From Odontocerum albicorne (Eukaryota; Arthropoda; Insecta; Trichoptera; Odontoceridae), in the NCBI GenBank assembly GCA_949825065.1, contig OX463847.1, forward strand, positions 38,001,042-38,065,041: a DNA stretch of 64,000 nt, written 5' to 3'. Shown here piece by piece: positions 47,401 through 56,699 of this stretch. How positions within the stretch are numbered: the stretch's first letter is position 1; every line of letters starts with the position of its first letter. Both the position numbers and the translations under genes were made by a program. The notes under the pieces are model-generated. The model was not told the origin of the DNA. It searched no databases and saw only the letters and a list, made by a program, of their open reading frames with translations.

Positions 47401-47618
47401 GCCGTAGAGAGAGACGTCTGTCCGTTGGACAGGTGGTATGGAGGAAGTCCTTTAAACAGTCAAATGCAGGTCGTTACTTCAGCGCCAAGCTGGCACCGAG
47501 ATTTATAAAGAGTATAGTTAGCAAGAAAATCTCCAATTCGGTTTACGAGCTGTCGGAGCTTAGTGGGAAAGTGGTAGGGAGATATCACGTGAAGGACATT
47601 GCAAAGGTTGACCAATGA
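44421..47618 (+). CDS. pol: Pol polyprotein (protease, RT, RNase H, integrase)
   Basis: Open without interruption from just after a stop at 44418-44420 to TGA at 47616-47618. It has no ATG of its own near the start, consistent with expression as a Gag-Pol fusion by -1 frameshift. Counting from codon 44583, the aspartic protease motif LLDSGAS is at residues 6-12 and RT has YLDDIL (321-326). RNase H begins with CDAS (Asp473). The integrase zinc-binding HHCC region starts near residue 667, and the integrase catalytic residues are Asp735 (MDLVGP), Asp795 (MDNGRQF) and Glu831 (TSERYN), with D-35-E spacing. The C-terminus has a GQVVWRK ... VYEL ... GRYHVKDI block resembling the GPY/F-type integrase tail. 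All key residues are present. The RT motif GLKNIPAEMQRLMD has I and EM where AP-A-F is usual. Confidence 0.94.
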   Translation, partial: RSKKPVGHQPDSVASDFPGWSRQSASKESFPFVNFVEITNARDERPYLHCYIQELPFRALLDSGASVNVIGGELFKKFENQYCPSLLCEGIVHTAGGQGHRVLGSVQLPLCYDDQTVWADFLIVPSLEECLILGTPFLKHSGLTPNLFPSSSIEKLSLRPVVSEIGIKSFKPSCLTSAADLSIEQNLQLNLLIADFNSVAFERVGLGRTTLVNHVIDTGSHSPVKQRTYPLSHIRRRQMISELDEMLELGVVEPSRSAWLNNAFIVPKKDGSARFVLDPRKLNSITNSDSYRLPNINRILDNLRDTRYLSALDLSHGFWQMPLNPDSKCKTAFFVEGRGQYQFVVTPFGLKNIPAEMQRLMDKLFADQGDHVFCYLDDILICSADFDSHIATLRLVLRRLKESNLTIKLAKSEFCKSSLRYLGHIVDREGLRTDPEKIKVMKEFPRPRSVKEVKSFLGLCSYYRRFIKDFSKIAAPLCRLTSIKLKGSKFQWESTAEESFVLLKRAMITSPVLKPPDYTVPYILTCDASGISIGSFLSQSMPGGVEHAIAYFSRKLSPAERLYSTTERELLAIVDSVHHFRSYLDGTRFMIQSDHGCLKYLDHLSSPSGRLARWACRLSQYNFDFVYKKGCENRLVDALSRIEVSAVSFSPPFEHVTDEWYLRILRECEKDPRSRPNFKVVKGHLLRLCRSSHDPVRNQGERDWRVVVPQDALVPLIDDIHSNLCHPGVRKTMEIITRTYFANKLSEAVTHFISRCETCKAYKYNTQGPCGLMSEPKQASRPMQSLSMDLVGPLPLSRKRNSHILTVVDNFSKYVWAFPLRVATSKAIIWCLEASIFLPCSVPRTIVMDNGRQFISKEFREFLESYGIRDLFYNAYYHPQNNTSERYNSSILTCLAILVQDNQRDWCEFLGKICSCLNNTVNIATGSTPFYLFHGFHPVPHASFHDRLDSNQIVSSTRSPNYLQGLNRMEKLYETVTAKLLTGFKRSAARYNLRRRERRLSVGQVVWRKSFKQSNAGRYFSAKLAPRFIKSIVSKKISNSVYELSELSGKVVGRYHVKDIAKVDQ
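44427..44481 (+). promoter_or_regulatory. -1 ribosomal frameshift signal between gag and pol
   Basis: Heptamer AAAAAAC at 44427-44433 is in the correct phase (CCA AAA AAC in the gag frame), four bases before the gag stop begins at 44437-44439. Nine bases further on, a perfect 9-bp stem (accaacccg 44443-44451 with cgggttggt 44473-44481) encloses a 21-base loop. The pol frame is open only from 44421, so the shift must happen in this 19-base overlap. A AAA AAC is one of the most efficient known -1 slippery sequences. A pseudoknot is possible but not shown. Confidence 0.85.
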
Positions 47619-47619
47619 T

Positions 47620-48310
47620 AGTCTCGCGATCGGGTGACCGACAGAGGAGTATAACACTCCATGTCATAAAGCCAAGAGAGAATTAGTCCGGATTCTCGTA
47701 GTCGAAGCACATAAGAGGAGCATGGCCAAGTGTTAAATAGAGTATAGCCTCTTTGTTGTTCCAATAACGATAGAGTTATTTGTGTATTTTCTCTTTAGAA
47801 GCTAAAGAGCGTGGTCGAGTGACCAGTAGTCGAGTATAGAACTGTTTCTCGTCGTAATAGGGAGATCGTAGTTGAGTATTCTCTCATTAGAAAACTAAAG
47901 AGCGTGGTCGGGTGACCACTACTCGAGAATGGAACTCTTTGTCGGCGTAACAAAGAAATCGTTAGTTTGTGTTATCCTTTTTTGAAATTAGAGAACGTGG
48001 CCAGGAGACCAGAGTTCGATTATAGCACTCTTTTTTTGTTTTAATAACGAACGAGTTAGTTTGTGTTATCTCTTTTGAAATTAGAGAACGTGGTCAGGTG
48101 ACATGAGGTCGAGTGTAGCATTCGTTGTCGTTGTAGTAACAGGAGAGTTAATAGTGTATTCTCTCATTGTAGACTGGAAAGCGTGGCTAGATGATAGCTG
48201 GGAGATTAAAAAAAAAATTTCTGGTCGTTTTACCAGAAACGGAGTTGGGAACACGGTTGGAACTCGGTTGGAACTAGAAAGCGTGACCTGGAGTCAAATT
48301 ATTAAATGTA
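47620..48310 (+). repeat. Degenerate tandem repeat in the retrotransposon tail, about 115-130 bp
   Basis: The core agagcgtggtcgggtgacca-ctcgag-atagaactctttgtcgt recurs at about 47620, 47806, 47898, 47995, 48085 and 48175 with decay. The paired elements ggtc...gacc in each unit could form small hairpins in the RNA. Confidence 0.75.
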
Positions 48311-50579
48311 TCATTCTTGTCTTGTAAGAAGGAAGGAATACAGGGGTTATTCTCTTATAAGAAGACGGTAGAAGTTTAGCAGTTGCATATATACTATAAA
48401 TTGACTATTGAATACAGTATAGCTTAGAATAGACCTTATGCGGTGAGTCCGTCGTCACACGATAAGGACGCGAACATATAAGATGGGTCCGGTCCTGAGC
48501 ACAGCTTCTGTGCCCGGGTGGATTATAGATGAGCTGATAGTTGACAGTGTAGTGATGGGTTCGTCAGCGCCTAATTGGGAGTCATTCATGGTTAGGAAAA
48601 TGGTTCGTAAAATAATTAAATTAAATATTTTGTTGTATACCTTGAGGGTATACACTGTCGGGTTCCTTGGTGAATGACAGTTTAGTATGTCAAGTGACGT
48701 CACCGGTGCGAATTTATTATTGCACAAGGGTGAATGAATAGGTGAGCTGGCCGTGGGCAATCTCGTATGGATTCATTTCCATATGTTTTATGTATGGGCT
48801 GGTGTTCAACCCGGTGACTTCACCAAAGAATACCTGGCGTTCAATGAACCTGAGCCTGGACCACGAGTGGCGGAATGCTGAGAGCCTAGAGTAGGATTAT
48901 ATGTATCTCAACGAAGGACTTAGGTCCTTCTGAAGTAAGAATTCATGTAATACATAGATGATTAGTACCGTTGGTAGAAGGTACACGTATTACGTTCAGG
49001 ATCAAATTGCTCTTGTGTAATGCGAGCTCAGGTATGGGTAACCTGACAGCTGTTGTGGTTTAATTAGTGGTAATTGTTACTTTCTCATTAGATTCCCTAT
49101 CGGAATTATTGACTCCGTAGATTAGGGCATTAAGTGAAGACATTTTTGGAAGTCTTCCGAATTTCGTATTGGGGTAGGATTGTCTTCCTAATTGTTGTCT
49201 TATCTGGTAAGAATTCGTGAGGTATTCCGAACTTCTTAACGGAGGGGTGTACCCTTCCCCCGGGAGTAGCGTTCCAAAGATTGTACTGAGGATTCAGTAG
49301 AGTATCCATCGTGGATAATTGCTTTGCGCTAATGCTATCGCTGGACAGTGGTCCGTAAGTTTAATAGCAGTAGAATTGTTCAGTAGTGCTATGGAGTAGG
49401 TGTTGCTTTCCACCGAGTTGAATTTTGGAAAAGGTTGTACAGATGGTACAGTGGAATATCCGTTTCGGATAGTTGCACGCAGTAAATGTTAGTTTTTGGA
49501 CGGGGTTCCATGATGATAATAGCCGTTGATGTGTTCGGAGTTTTCTTGTTTGGGAAGTGTAGCATTCCACGGTGTTGAAGGGCTATAGTATTGAAGTAAG
49601 TCATCTTGTTGACGAATTGACTCCTGTTGAGTGTGGAGTATATACTTTGAAATAAAAATTAATTATTTTTTTTTTGTTGTTGTTGTGTAAAATATTATAA
49701 AATATTTTGTTCTGTCAAAGCACTCACCGAGTACGGGGTCGCAAGGTAGTCTGTGAGGCAGCGCGATGAAAGGTTCATGGGAAATGTGGAGGTTCTAGTG
49801 GTGCTGCTGGGAGGAATAAGGATAAGAGTATGATGCGTTCTCGAATGAACTTTGACAGAATTTATGTAACTGTTACGGTAATTGCCGTTGTATTTTTGTT
49901 CTGTTTTGAACTTGTACTGATTTTATGTAACTGTTACGATGATTACCGTTGTATTGTTTGCTCTGTTTGAGTTTTGGGATAAGAGCTCTGGTTACTGTAG
50001 CGTTGGCAGCATGCGTTATGACTGGGGGCTGCGTTTCTTGGATAGTGAAATCTCGAAACGAACCCGTGCCCTTGTGGTCGGACGTATGGTGGGTCTCGCT
50101 CGGTAAATTGAATTCCCTGTCTTTGTTGTTTATTATTGTCTCCTTACTTTGGCTCGGTGTGAATAACCGAGAGGCCCTGGGCAGCTTTAAGAGTCCGGGT
50201 TGGGAGAAGCTAGCCTCCCAACCGATAAAGGTTTTGAAGATGGCCTGAGAATACATCTGGGATGGATTGCTGTGTGTCTCCATCACGGGCTTCATGAACC
50301 CATATTAGCAATTGCGAATACAGATGTGTTCTGTCATGTTCATGTTTCGGGCTAAGGTGGCTTCGGTTCGTGAGGGTCGCGTGTCTGTCGCTCGGATCCT
50401 AGATGACCATAGTTGTGTATGTGGTATCACGTGATTCTTGGCTCTGTTCTGGGGGTCCGTAGACGCGTCCTGCTTTCAGCCGGGGCTACTCGCCAATTTT
50501 GTATTATGTTTTGTGTTTTTTTTTTAGTGGACTAAGGGTCCATTTATACAGTTACCATTCTATGTGGTGGTGAATTGTT

Positions 50580-50815
50580 GCTGCAACGGTTGTCCAGACC
50601 TTGGAGTCTGAGGAAACCTTAGATATGTGTAAAGTTCTGTGTGAACTTAAGGAGAAAGAAGTCCTAGTTAAGTTCTGTGTGGACTATAGGATATTTGTAA
50701 TTCAATGTATAAAGTTCTGTGTGAACTTAAGGAGATATAAGCCCTAGTTAAGTTCTGTGTGAACTATAGGATATTTGAAATTCGACGTGTAAGGTTCTGT
50801 GGGAACCTCTTGAGA
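50580..50815 (+). repeat. Tandem repeats around aagttctgtgtgaactta
   Basis: The phrase aagttctgtgtgaact with variants occurs five times at about 50631, 50670, 50710, 50751 and 50790, alternating with ggagaaagaagtcctagt and ataggatatttgtaattc. This makes a compound repeat of about 79 bp. Each phrase is itself a short inverted repeat (agttc...gaact). Confidence 0.8.
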
Positions 50816-51411
50816 TTTAAAAATGATAATATTGGCTTGCGAAATTTATTGCTATCATTGTTGTTATCATTTCGCCCGGAAGTGGCCGGAAGTTTGGACC
50901 GCCTTGTGCTGTCAGCCAGGGGCGGTCGTATTGTGGAAAGCGCCCGTGATATGGGGCCGCTTTAAAATTTATCAGTTCCCGACTGTGCAGTATAGGGAAG
51001 GGCGAAGAAAGGATTGTGTTGTAAAGTATTGTCTTTGGTGTATCAAGGGTAGTGGGGTTGTAATTTTGTGTTGAGCCATGTGGGTGGTTGGTTGGACGGA
51101 ATCCACATTGAAAGGGGAGAATTTCAGGAATCACCTTTGAAGATCAGCTGGTTCATAGGTTGGCCCGTGACCTGCAGTGAACCCACTAAAGTCAGCCTTT
51201 GGGAGAAGACTGCAGATTTGTTTTATTATTTTGGTTAAGCTGTGTCCATTTCTCAGAATATTGTAATGAGAGAATGGCTTAACTGATTTGTTTCCCTCTT
51301 GGTCAACATTTGATTGTTAGTTGACCTTGCTGTTTAATATTTTATTAATTGTATTGCCAGATTGTATAATATTATTGTAATTTCTTTTTGTGTGTGATTT
51401 GATTTTATTAA

Positions 51412-51555
51412 TATCGTATCAATTTCCTGTAATCTTGTACCATTGTGTATTGTTTTGTTTTGTATCAATTTCCTGTAATCTTGTACCTTTGTGTATTGTT
51501 TTGTTTTGTATCAATTTCCTGTAATCTTGTTACATTGTGTATTGTTTTTTTTGTG
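51412..51555 (+). repeat. Tandem repeat, about 51-bp unit, 3 copies
   Basis: gtatcaatttcctgtaatct-tgtaccattgtgtattgttttgttt is repeated three times with one or two changes each. Confidence 0.9.
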
Positions 51556-51856
51556 TGTAAGGAGTTGGGGAGGAGTGTTCCCCGCTCCTGTATAACCGGC
51601 TATGTGTTGATGTTAAATTGTTTAGGACCCTAGTCAAGGAAAAGGTTTACGTGGTTTCCTTCCTCGTGGTCGGTCTTACACCAATTAAGACTACACCTAT
51701 GGCAAATGCTGACTAGAGATAAATCGGCCACGAAACCGTATCCGGTGAGGGGTACATACATCCCTCGCTCCTTAGAAACATCCCTCGGACTGATGCGTCT
51801 GTGATATACGGAGGATAATTTTTTTTTTGTTGTTTTTTTTGTTCTTTCGGTAACTT

Positions 51857-51865
51857 AGGGTGGGG
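51857..51865 (+). promoter_or_regulatory. Polypurine tract
   Basis: agggtgggg directly abuts the 3' LTR start (tgtcagg at 51866). Purine-rich except for one T; the expected plus-strand priming site. Confidence 0.75.
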
Positions 51866-52868
51866 TGTCAGGACAGTATTTGATAAATTACATAGTTCAC
51901 ATCCCCAATACTAAATTCGCAACATTTCATGCTCCTGAAACATGTTTCTCGAAACAAAATAATTTAGTATATTTCTAATACTGTCGCTAAGATTAAGTCA
52001 ATAGAAAAGAAGGTTATCTTAAGTGCTCACCGCTTTGGAGTACAAGATTATATCCTGGATTGTAAAGAATCCCATGGTTATTGTTTGTTTAGGAAAAGGG
52101 GCCTATAATAAATTCAATTTTGTTTTGGTTATACAAATGAAATAGTGCACCGCCAACTTAGGTGGTCGGCTCGGGTTGTAAAACTACATTCGGATTGTAA
52201 AGAATTCCATGGTCATTGTTTGTTTAGGAAAAGGGTCTAAAATAAATCCAATTCTGTTTTGTAAAGATGGAAATTGTAAGGCCATCGGTAAACGACTGAG
52301 AAGACAAAAGCAGGGTCATAAAAATCCAGTGCTCAAGGAAGTAATAAATTCTGTCTAGACGATATACCCTTTTGATGAATTGTAAGAGACACCGATCTCA
52401 ATTGTCTTTTAAAAGTAAAGTATCATATCTATGACGTTACTATCGAAACTATTATTTTAAGTGAGAATGAGTACGTGTAGCCTCTCTTTCTCGCAAGTGC
52501 CTATAAAAGGCCCGAACTTCCACGAGGAGCCTTCTTGTGCCTTCAGATAAGACACGGTTAGGACGTCTGTCCAGAAATAGTGTTTGTACCGAGGACAGCC
52601 TGACTAGTTTTTCTTCGTGTATCGCAGAAGCCCAGGACGCCATCTTTAATTACGGGTGAATATTATTCCTTTTAATTTCAATGCTGGATTTCGTCGCCCC
52701 GCTAAAAACCCACCGAGTAAAGTAATTTCAAATTGTTATTGAAATCTCCCTTGCTAAATACAACACATTCTTTCTTGCCAATTTTAAACTTTTTTTTCTT
52801 GACATTCGTCAAGTTTTTTTTATATAATTTTTTTTACAATATAATAAACTGTTTCATTCCAAATTATA
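51866..52868 (+). repeat. 3' LTR, lacking its last 225 bp
   Basis: It matches the 5' LTR over its first 1003 bp with three visible substitutions and no indels, then changes abruptly to unrelated sequence (tcaagtattcat) 20 bp after AATAAA. The missing part corresponds to 42566-42790, essentially all of the inferred U5. Confidence 0.9.
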
Positions 52869-52904
52869 TCAAGTATTCATAGATAGCTACACGTCAAGAA
52901 CGGC

Positions 52905-53216
52905 GACAATGTTTACTATTTTTATAGTACCCGCGATTTGTCCAGTCATCTCCAAATATAAATAATTAACCTACCGCCAGTCCATGCGCCAGAGCGAGAT
53001 AGAATATGTATCGCGAACTGGTTCATTCATTGGTATAAATTGCCCGCACTCTGAGAAATAAACATATATTCGTATTGTCATTCAGTCAACTGTCAAGACT
53101 TTGTTATTTATTTACCTGCTGTCCATTTATCGATTTATATCCGCATTCCTGAGTCTATATTTATTGAATATAAATCAAGATCATCATGACTTATCAAAAC
53201 AAGCAATCCGCTATAT
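52905..53216 (+). repeat. LTR-like dispersed repeat, copy 1
   Basis: About 310 bp matching, in reverse complement, 59427-59730. It holds a tataaat-like sequence (about 53035), an ctgagaaataaaca poly(A)-type signal (about 53055) and a T-rich end. These look like features of a solo LTR, but I see no TG...CA ends. It abuts the truncated gypsy LTR. Confidence 0.6.
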
Positions 53217-53424
53217 TGATGATTTTGTACGAGAAGTAACGCAGAATCAACTAAAACGAAGATAACGATGTCGATATCAAAATCATCAGCACGTCCTAAT
53301 AGGACACACGCTACACAGATAACGCACATCGTTACACCTGTATCTAATTATTTTTGTAATGTATGATAATGTTGTATTGTATTAAACGGAAGCGTAATAT
53401 AATTACCAGTGCAGTGATCAGTTG

Positions 53425-53732
53425 GATAGGTAGAACTTGTTATCCATTATTGATATCGCGGATTTATGGATAGGTAGAACTTGTTATCCATTATTGATAT
53501 GGCGGATTTATGGATAGGTAGAACTTGTTATCCATTATTGATATCGCGGATTTATAGATAGGTAGAACTTGTTATCCATTATTGATATGGCGGATTTATG
53601 GATAGGTAGAACTTGTTATCCATTATTGATATCGCGGATTTATGGATAGGTAGAACTTGTTATCCATTATTGATATCGCGGATTTATGGATAGGTAGAAC
53701 TTTTTATCCATTATTGATATCTCGGATTTATG
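53425..53732. repeat. Minisatellite, 44-bp unit, 7 copies
   Basis: The unit gataggtagaacttgttatc-cattattgatatcgcggatttatg starts at 53425, 53469, 53513, 53557, 53601, 53645 and 53689. gatatcgcgg and gatatggcgg alternate over copies 1-5, suggesting spread as dimers. Confidence 0.95.
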
Positions 53733-53735
53733 TTT

Positions 53736-54475
53736 AATTTATTACACCTAAATTAATTAAGTGACATTTATAAACTACCTTAAATAATTTTTTGAAACAA
53801 AACGCTATTTAGTTGAGATTTTGTAATGGCATAACGTAATAGAAAGTATTAAATATAATTTGTAAATCGAGTTTTATAAATATTTTGCATTCAAACCGGA
53901 AAAAGGAGAAAGCTACCCTTTACGAGTATATCATATCTAGCCAGTCTTAGGGCGGAAGTAATTAAAGCATTGGCATCCCTTTCGCTCTCGCTTGAAATAC
54001 GCCCCAGATAACCACGCCGGATGTCGTTCTGTCTCCGTTTCGACACAGGAAACTGAAAGCCAGGAAGGAAATGAGATATGATGGGCGAAATGATGCAGGC
54101 CAAGTGTGATGAATGAGTTTCGTTCGTTAATTTTAAACAATTGTGTTTATTTGTATTGAAAAAAAAGCTTCGTTTATAATTTTTATGCTTTACTTTATTA
54201 TAATTATAAAGCTCAAAAGTTTTATTAAATTTTCGTTTAATTTGATTATAATTATTTGAATCTTGTACTTTGTTTCAATTGATTATAATTATTGAGTTCA
54301 TGAGTTTCGATTGATACTCGTTTGTTTCACGTGATCATAATTTAAAGTTCAGTTTTTGTTTTTTTCTTCGCCATTTTTATTAATGAGTTTACGAGTCTAT
54401 TCGTTTGTTTCACTAACTTATAATACTAAAATTTATGAGTTTTGTTTATTAGTTATCTTTGCTACCATAAAAAAA
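53736..54475. other. No feature identified
   Basis: A/T-rich. A slightly GC-richer patch at 53890-54110 has no recognisable motif. Confidence 0.45.
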
Positions 54476-54477
54476 GA

Positions 54478-54960
54478 ACCAGATAATTTAGATGACTTGT
54501 TGGCACTTGATACTCGTATAGAAATATATAGTGGAGTTCGACAAGGGTGCTTACTCTCCCCCGTTATTTTTAGTTATTAGATAACAGGAATGACGAAATA
54601 TACATTATTGATTATTTTATAATCAATTTATATTGATTGTATTAATCAATATAATTTGATCTGATGACGACGTTATTCTTCTAGCGGATAATAAATAGAG
54701 TATCCAGGTGTTACAGGAGACTGTCAATACAGCCAATAATGTGCTTGAAATGCTTGAAAATGCTTGCTTGAAAATAAACATATCATAGATAACGCTTATG
54801 ATTATCAGTAATAAGAAATAATAGACAAGCGTGCCTCTTAATATAAATAATGAAATTGTGCAGAGAGTTTCACAATATAAATATCTGTAATGATGGCTGA
54901 ATGATTAATATGACCATTCTCAAGAGATCAAATAAATAAAACAACCATGGAGAAAACATA
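54478..54960 (+). mobile_element. LINE reverse-transcriptase core fragment
   Basis: The plus strand reads IYSGVRQGCLLSPVIF, the conserved RT motif that precedes the catalytic DD by some tens of residues. It is followed after stops by VLQETVNTANNVLEMLE-like sequence (about 54695-54770) and INISK. The catalytic DD region is disrupted. Probably RTE-like, and possibly the family of 61362-61813. Confidence 0.7.
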
Positions 54961-55248
54961 CACCCTTGTCTTATGATTAAGTGGTTTTAAACCACTAGCT
55001 ACTATATTACAGGAAAAAAATACAATGGTACGGTTTTATTGAAATTAATTTACTATTTAACGGCATAAACAATGTCAGTTTTATGAAACACAATTCTAAC
55101 ATGACTCTGATGCATGGGGTATGACCATTTAAGACTTATATAAGTTACCGAGCTTCTAAAAATGAGTTTTATAAAGACTAATTAGCAAAAAAAGGCAGCA
55201 AGAGAATGGAAACTGATATCTGAAGACACTCGAAACTTCATTAAACTA

Positions 55249-55436
55249 ATTGTAATTTGTTTTATCAAACACTGTTTATCCCACTTTTTGTAACGGTACA
55301 ACCCCTTCCGGTTTCAAAGCTTTCACCTCATCAGCAGAGGAGCACAAACAAAAATGTGGAATACACAGTGTTTGATAAAACAAATTACAATGTATTTAAA
55401 CCTCCAAAATGTTAATGACATAACTATAAATAATAT
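55249..55436 (+). repeat. Foldback-repeat family, copy 2
   Basis: Perfect 27-bp inverted repeats at 55249-55275 and 55365-55391 (attgtaatttgttttatcaa start) flank about 90 bp containing ccggtttcaaagctttcacc. The shared outer flank (taaacctccaaaatgttaat, aactataaataat) follows on the right. Confidence 0.85.
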
Positions 55437-55439
55437 ATC

Positions 55440-56695
55440 ATGAAACTAATTGAAGAAACTCGAAACTTCACGTGACAACCACGTATAACCAGTACCAAAC
55501 CTTTTTTATGACATATCAAAGTTCATAAATATAATTCTTTTTAAATTTGAGTTATGTCTACCGTCTTAGATGAAAGAGTAAATTTAGAATAATCAAACGA
55601 ATATTGCCTTTTTTGTGAAATTTCTCTCTCACTTTTTTTAATCTCCGAGACTTTACCTTCGCCCAACTTTGGCACCTTTGAGGTTTTTCAATGTGAATTT
55701 TGACAAATTGTTTTCAAAAAAGCTAAAAGCTGACTTAAGTAATTTTCTTATGTTAAATTGGGCACGAAAGCCTGCCTCCATATCATTACTCCATTTTAAT
55801 AATAAAAATATATTTATTTCAACGTTACGATCTCTTAAAAAAATGTATTCGTAAAACAAGTATTTATGAAACAAGAGTAATAAATTTAAAATAAATATAA
55901 TGAATGCAGATTTTCTTTGCAGATAGATGTGTTCGATAGCATTTTGAGTAACTTTACTTTTATACTTCTTTTGGTTAGTCCGAGGTGGGCACCGACACAC
56001 CATAATACGAGTATATTGTATTTTTTTTCATCCCTTCATTAAACACTGTTGTTTTATATGACATTAAGTGTTCAGTTTACCTTGTTCCCTGTCGCAATCC
56101 ATTTTTTAGTATCCCTTTTGATTCACCCATCACATGTTAAAATACTGTTTTTTTTTCTATAAATGCAAATTTCAATGTGTTTGGGTTAAGTTTATTTTTC
56201 CCTTGACTAAGATAATAATGTCCCACTCTATTAATTTTTAGTAACCGCTAAAAAAACCTCTTTTAGGTCATTAATTATGAGATATATAGTATTGCAGAAA
56301 AAGTGGCATTTCATACAAACACAACCCTCCCTTATGAATATTCAAAAGACCACTTTACAGGAGGAATTATTAATAGTGTTTATATAAAAATTTAGTGAGG
56401 GTGGATTAACGATTTATTAACTTTACATAGTCGCTTAATGGGTTATTACATTTTATGTATTTAAGAAGTTATTCCTTGTTAAGTTTTTATTAACTATATT
56501 TATGTATTAACACTGTATGGCAATCAAGCGATTTAAGTTGGTTAATGCAATTAATTTGGGCTGTCACATCAGAATAAATTCACAAAAAGCTTCCAAAGAT
56601 TATTCCATCTCACACCTTACATCACATTCATATAGATGGTACGGTTGGTAAATTACCAACAGTAACAATCCATAGGATACATATTCCGTATGATT
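55440..56695. other. No feature identified
   Basis: A/T-rich; the 116-codon minus-strand frame at 55653-56003 shows no motif. Confidence 0.45.
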
Positions 56696-56699
56696 CGAA

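Larger units (their letters stand above)
47619..51856 (+). other. 4.2-kb non-coding tail of the retrotransposon
   Basis: This stretch is part of the element (between pol and the purine tract) but has no long open frame. GC content is higher than in the host flanks. It holds three tandem-repeat blocks, listed separately. Plus-strand frames are at most 99 codons (49949-50248, hydrophobic, without its own early ATG). A minus-strand frame of 140 codons runs 50295-49873. I recognise no envelope protein, no accessory gene and no second transposon here. Confidence 0.75.
41563..52868 (+). mobile_element. Ty3/gypsy LTR retrotransposon, young, 3' LTR truncated
   Basis: Order: 5' LTR, tRNA-Lys primer site, gag, pol in the -1 frame with protease-RT-RNase H-integrase order (Ty3/gypsy type), long non-coding tail, short purine tract, 3' LTR lacking its end. 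There is no envelope gene. gag and pol are both uninterrupted. The LTR parts present on both sides (1003 bp, no indels) differ at three positions that I could find (41572/51875, 41945/52248, 42039/52342), so the insertion is recent. No target duplication can be scored because the right edge is lost. Confidence 0.95.

Noticed and set aside
52880..52895. attcatagata after the gypsy 3' LTR as the lost remainder of the interrupted TTAA element
   Set aside because: Only about 11 bases match, and they are in the wrong orientation for a continuation. Likely chance.
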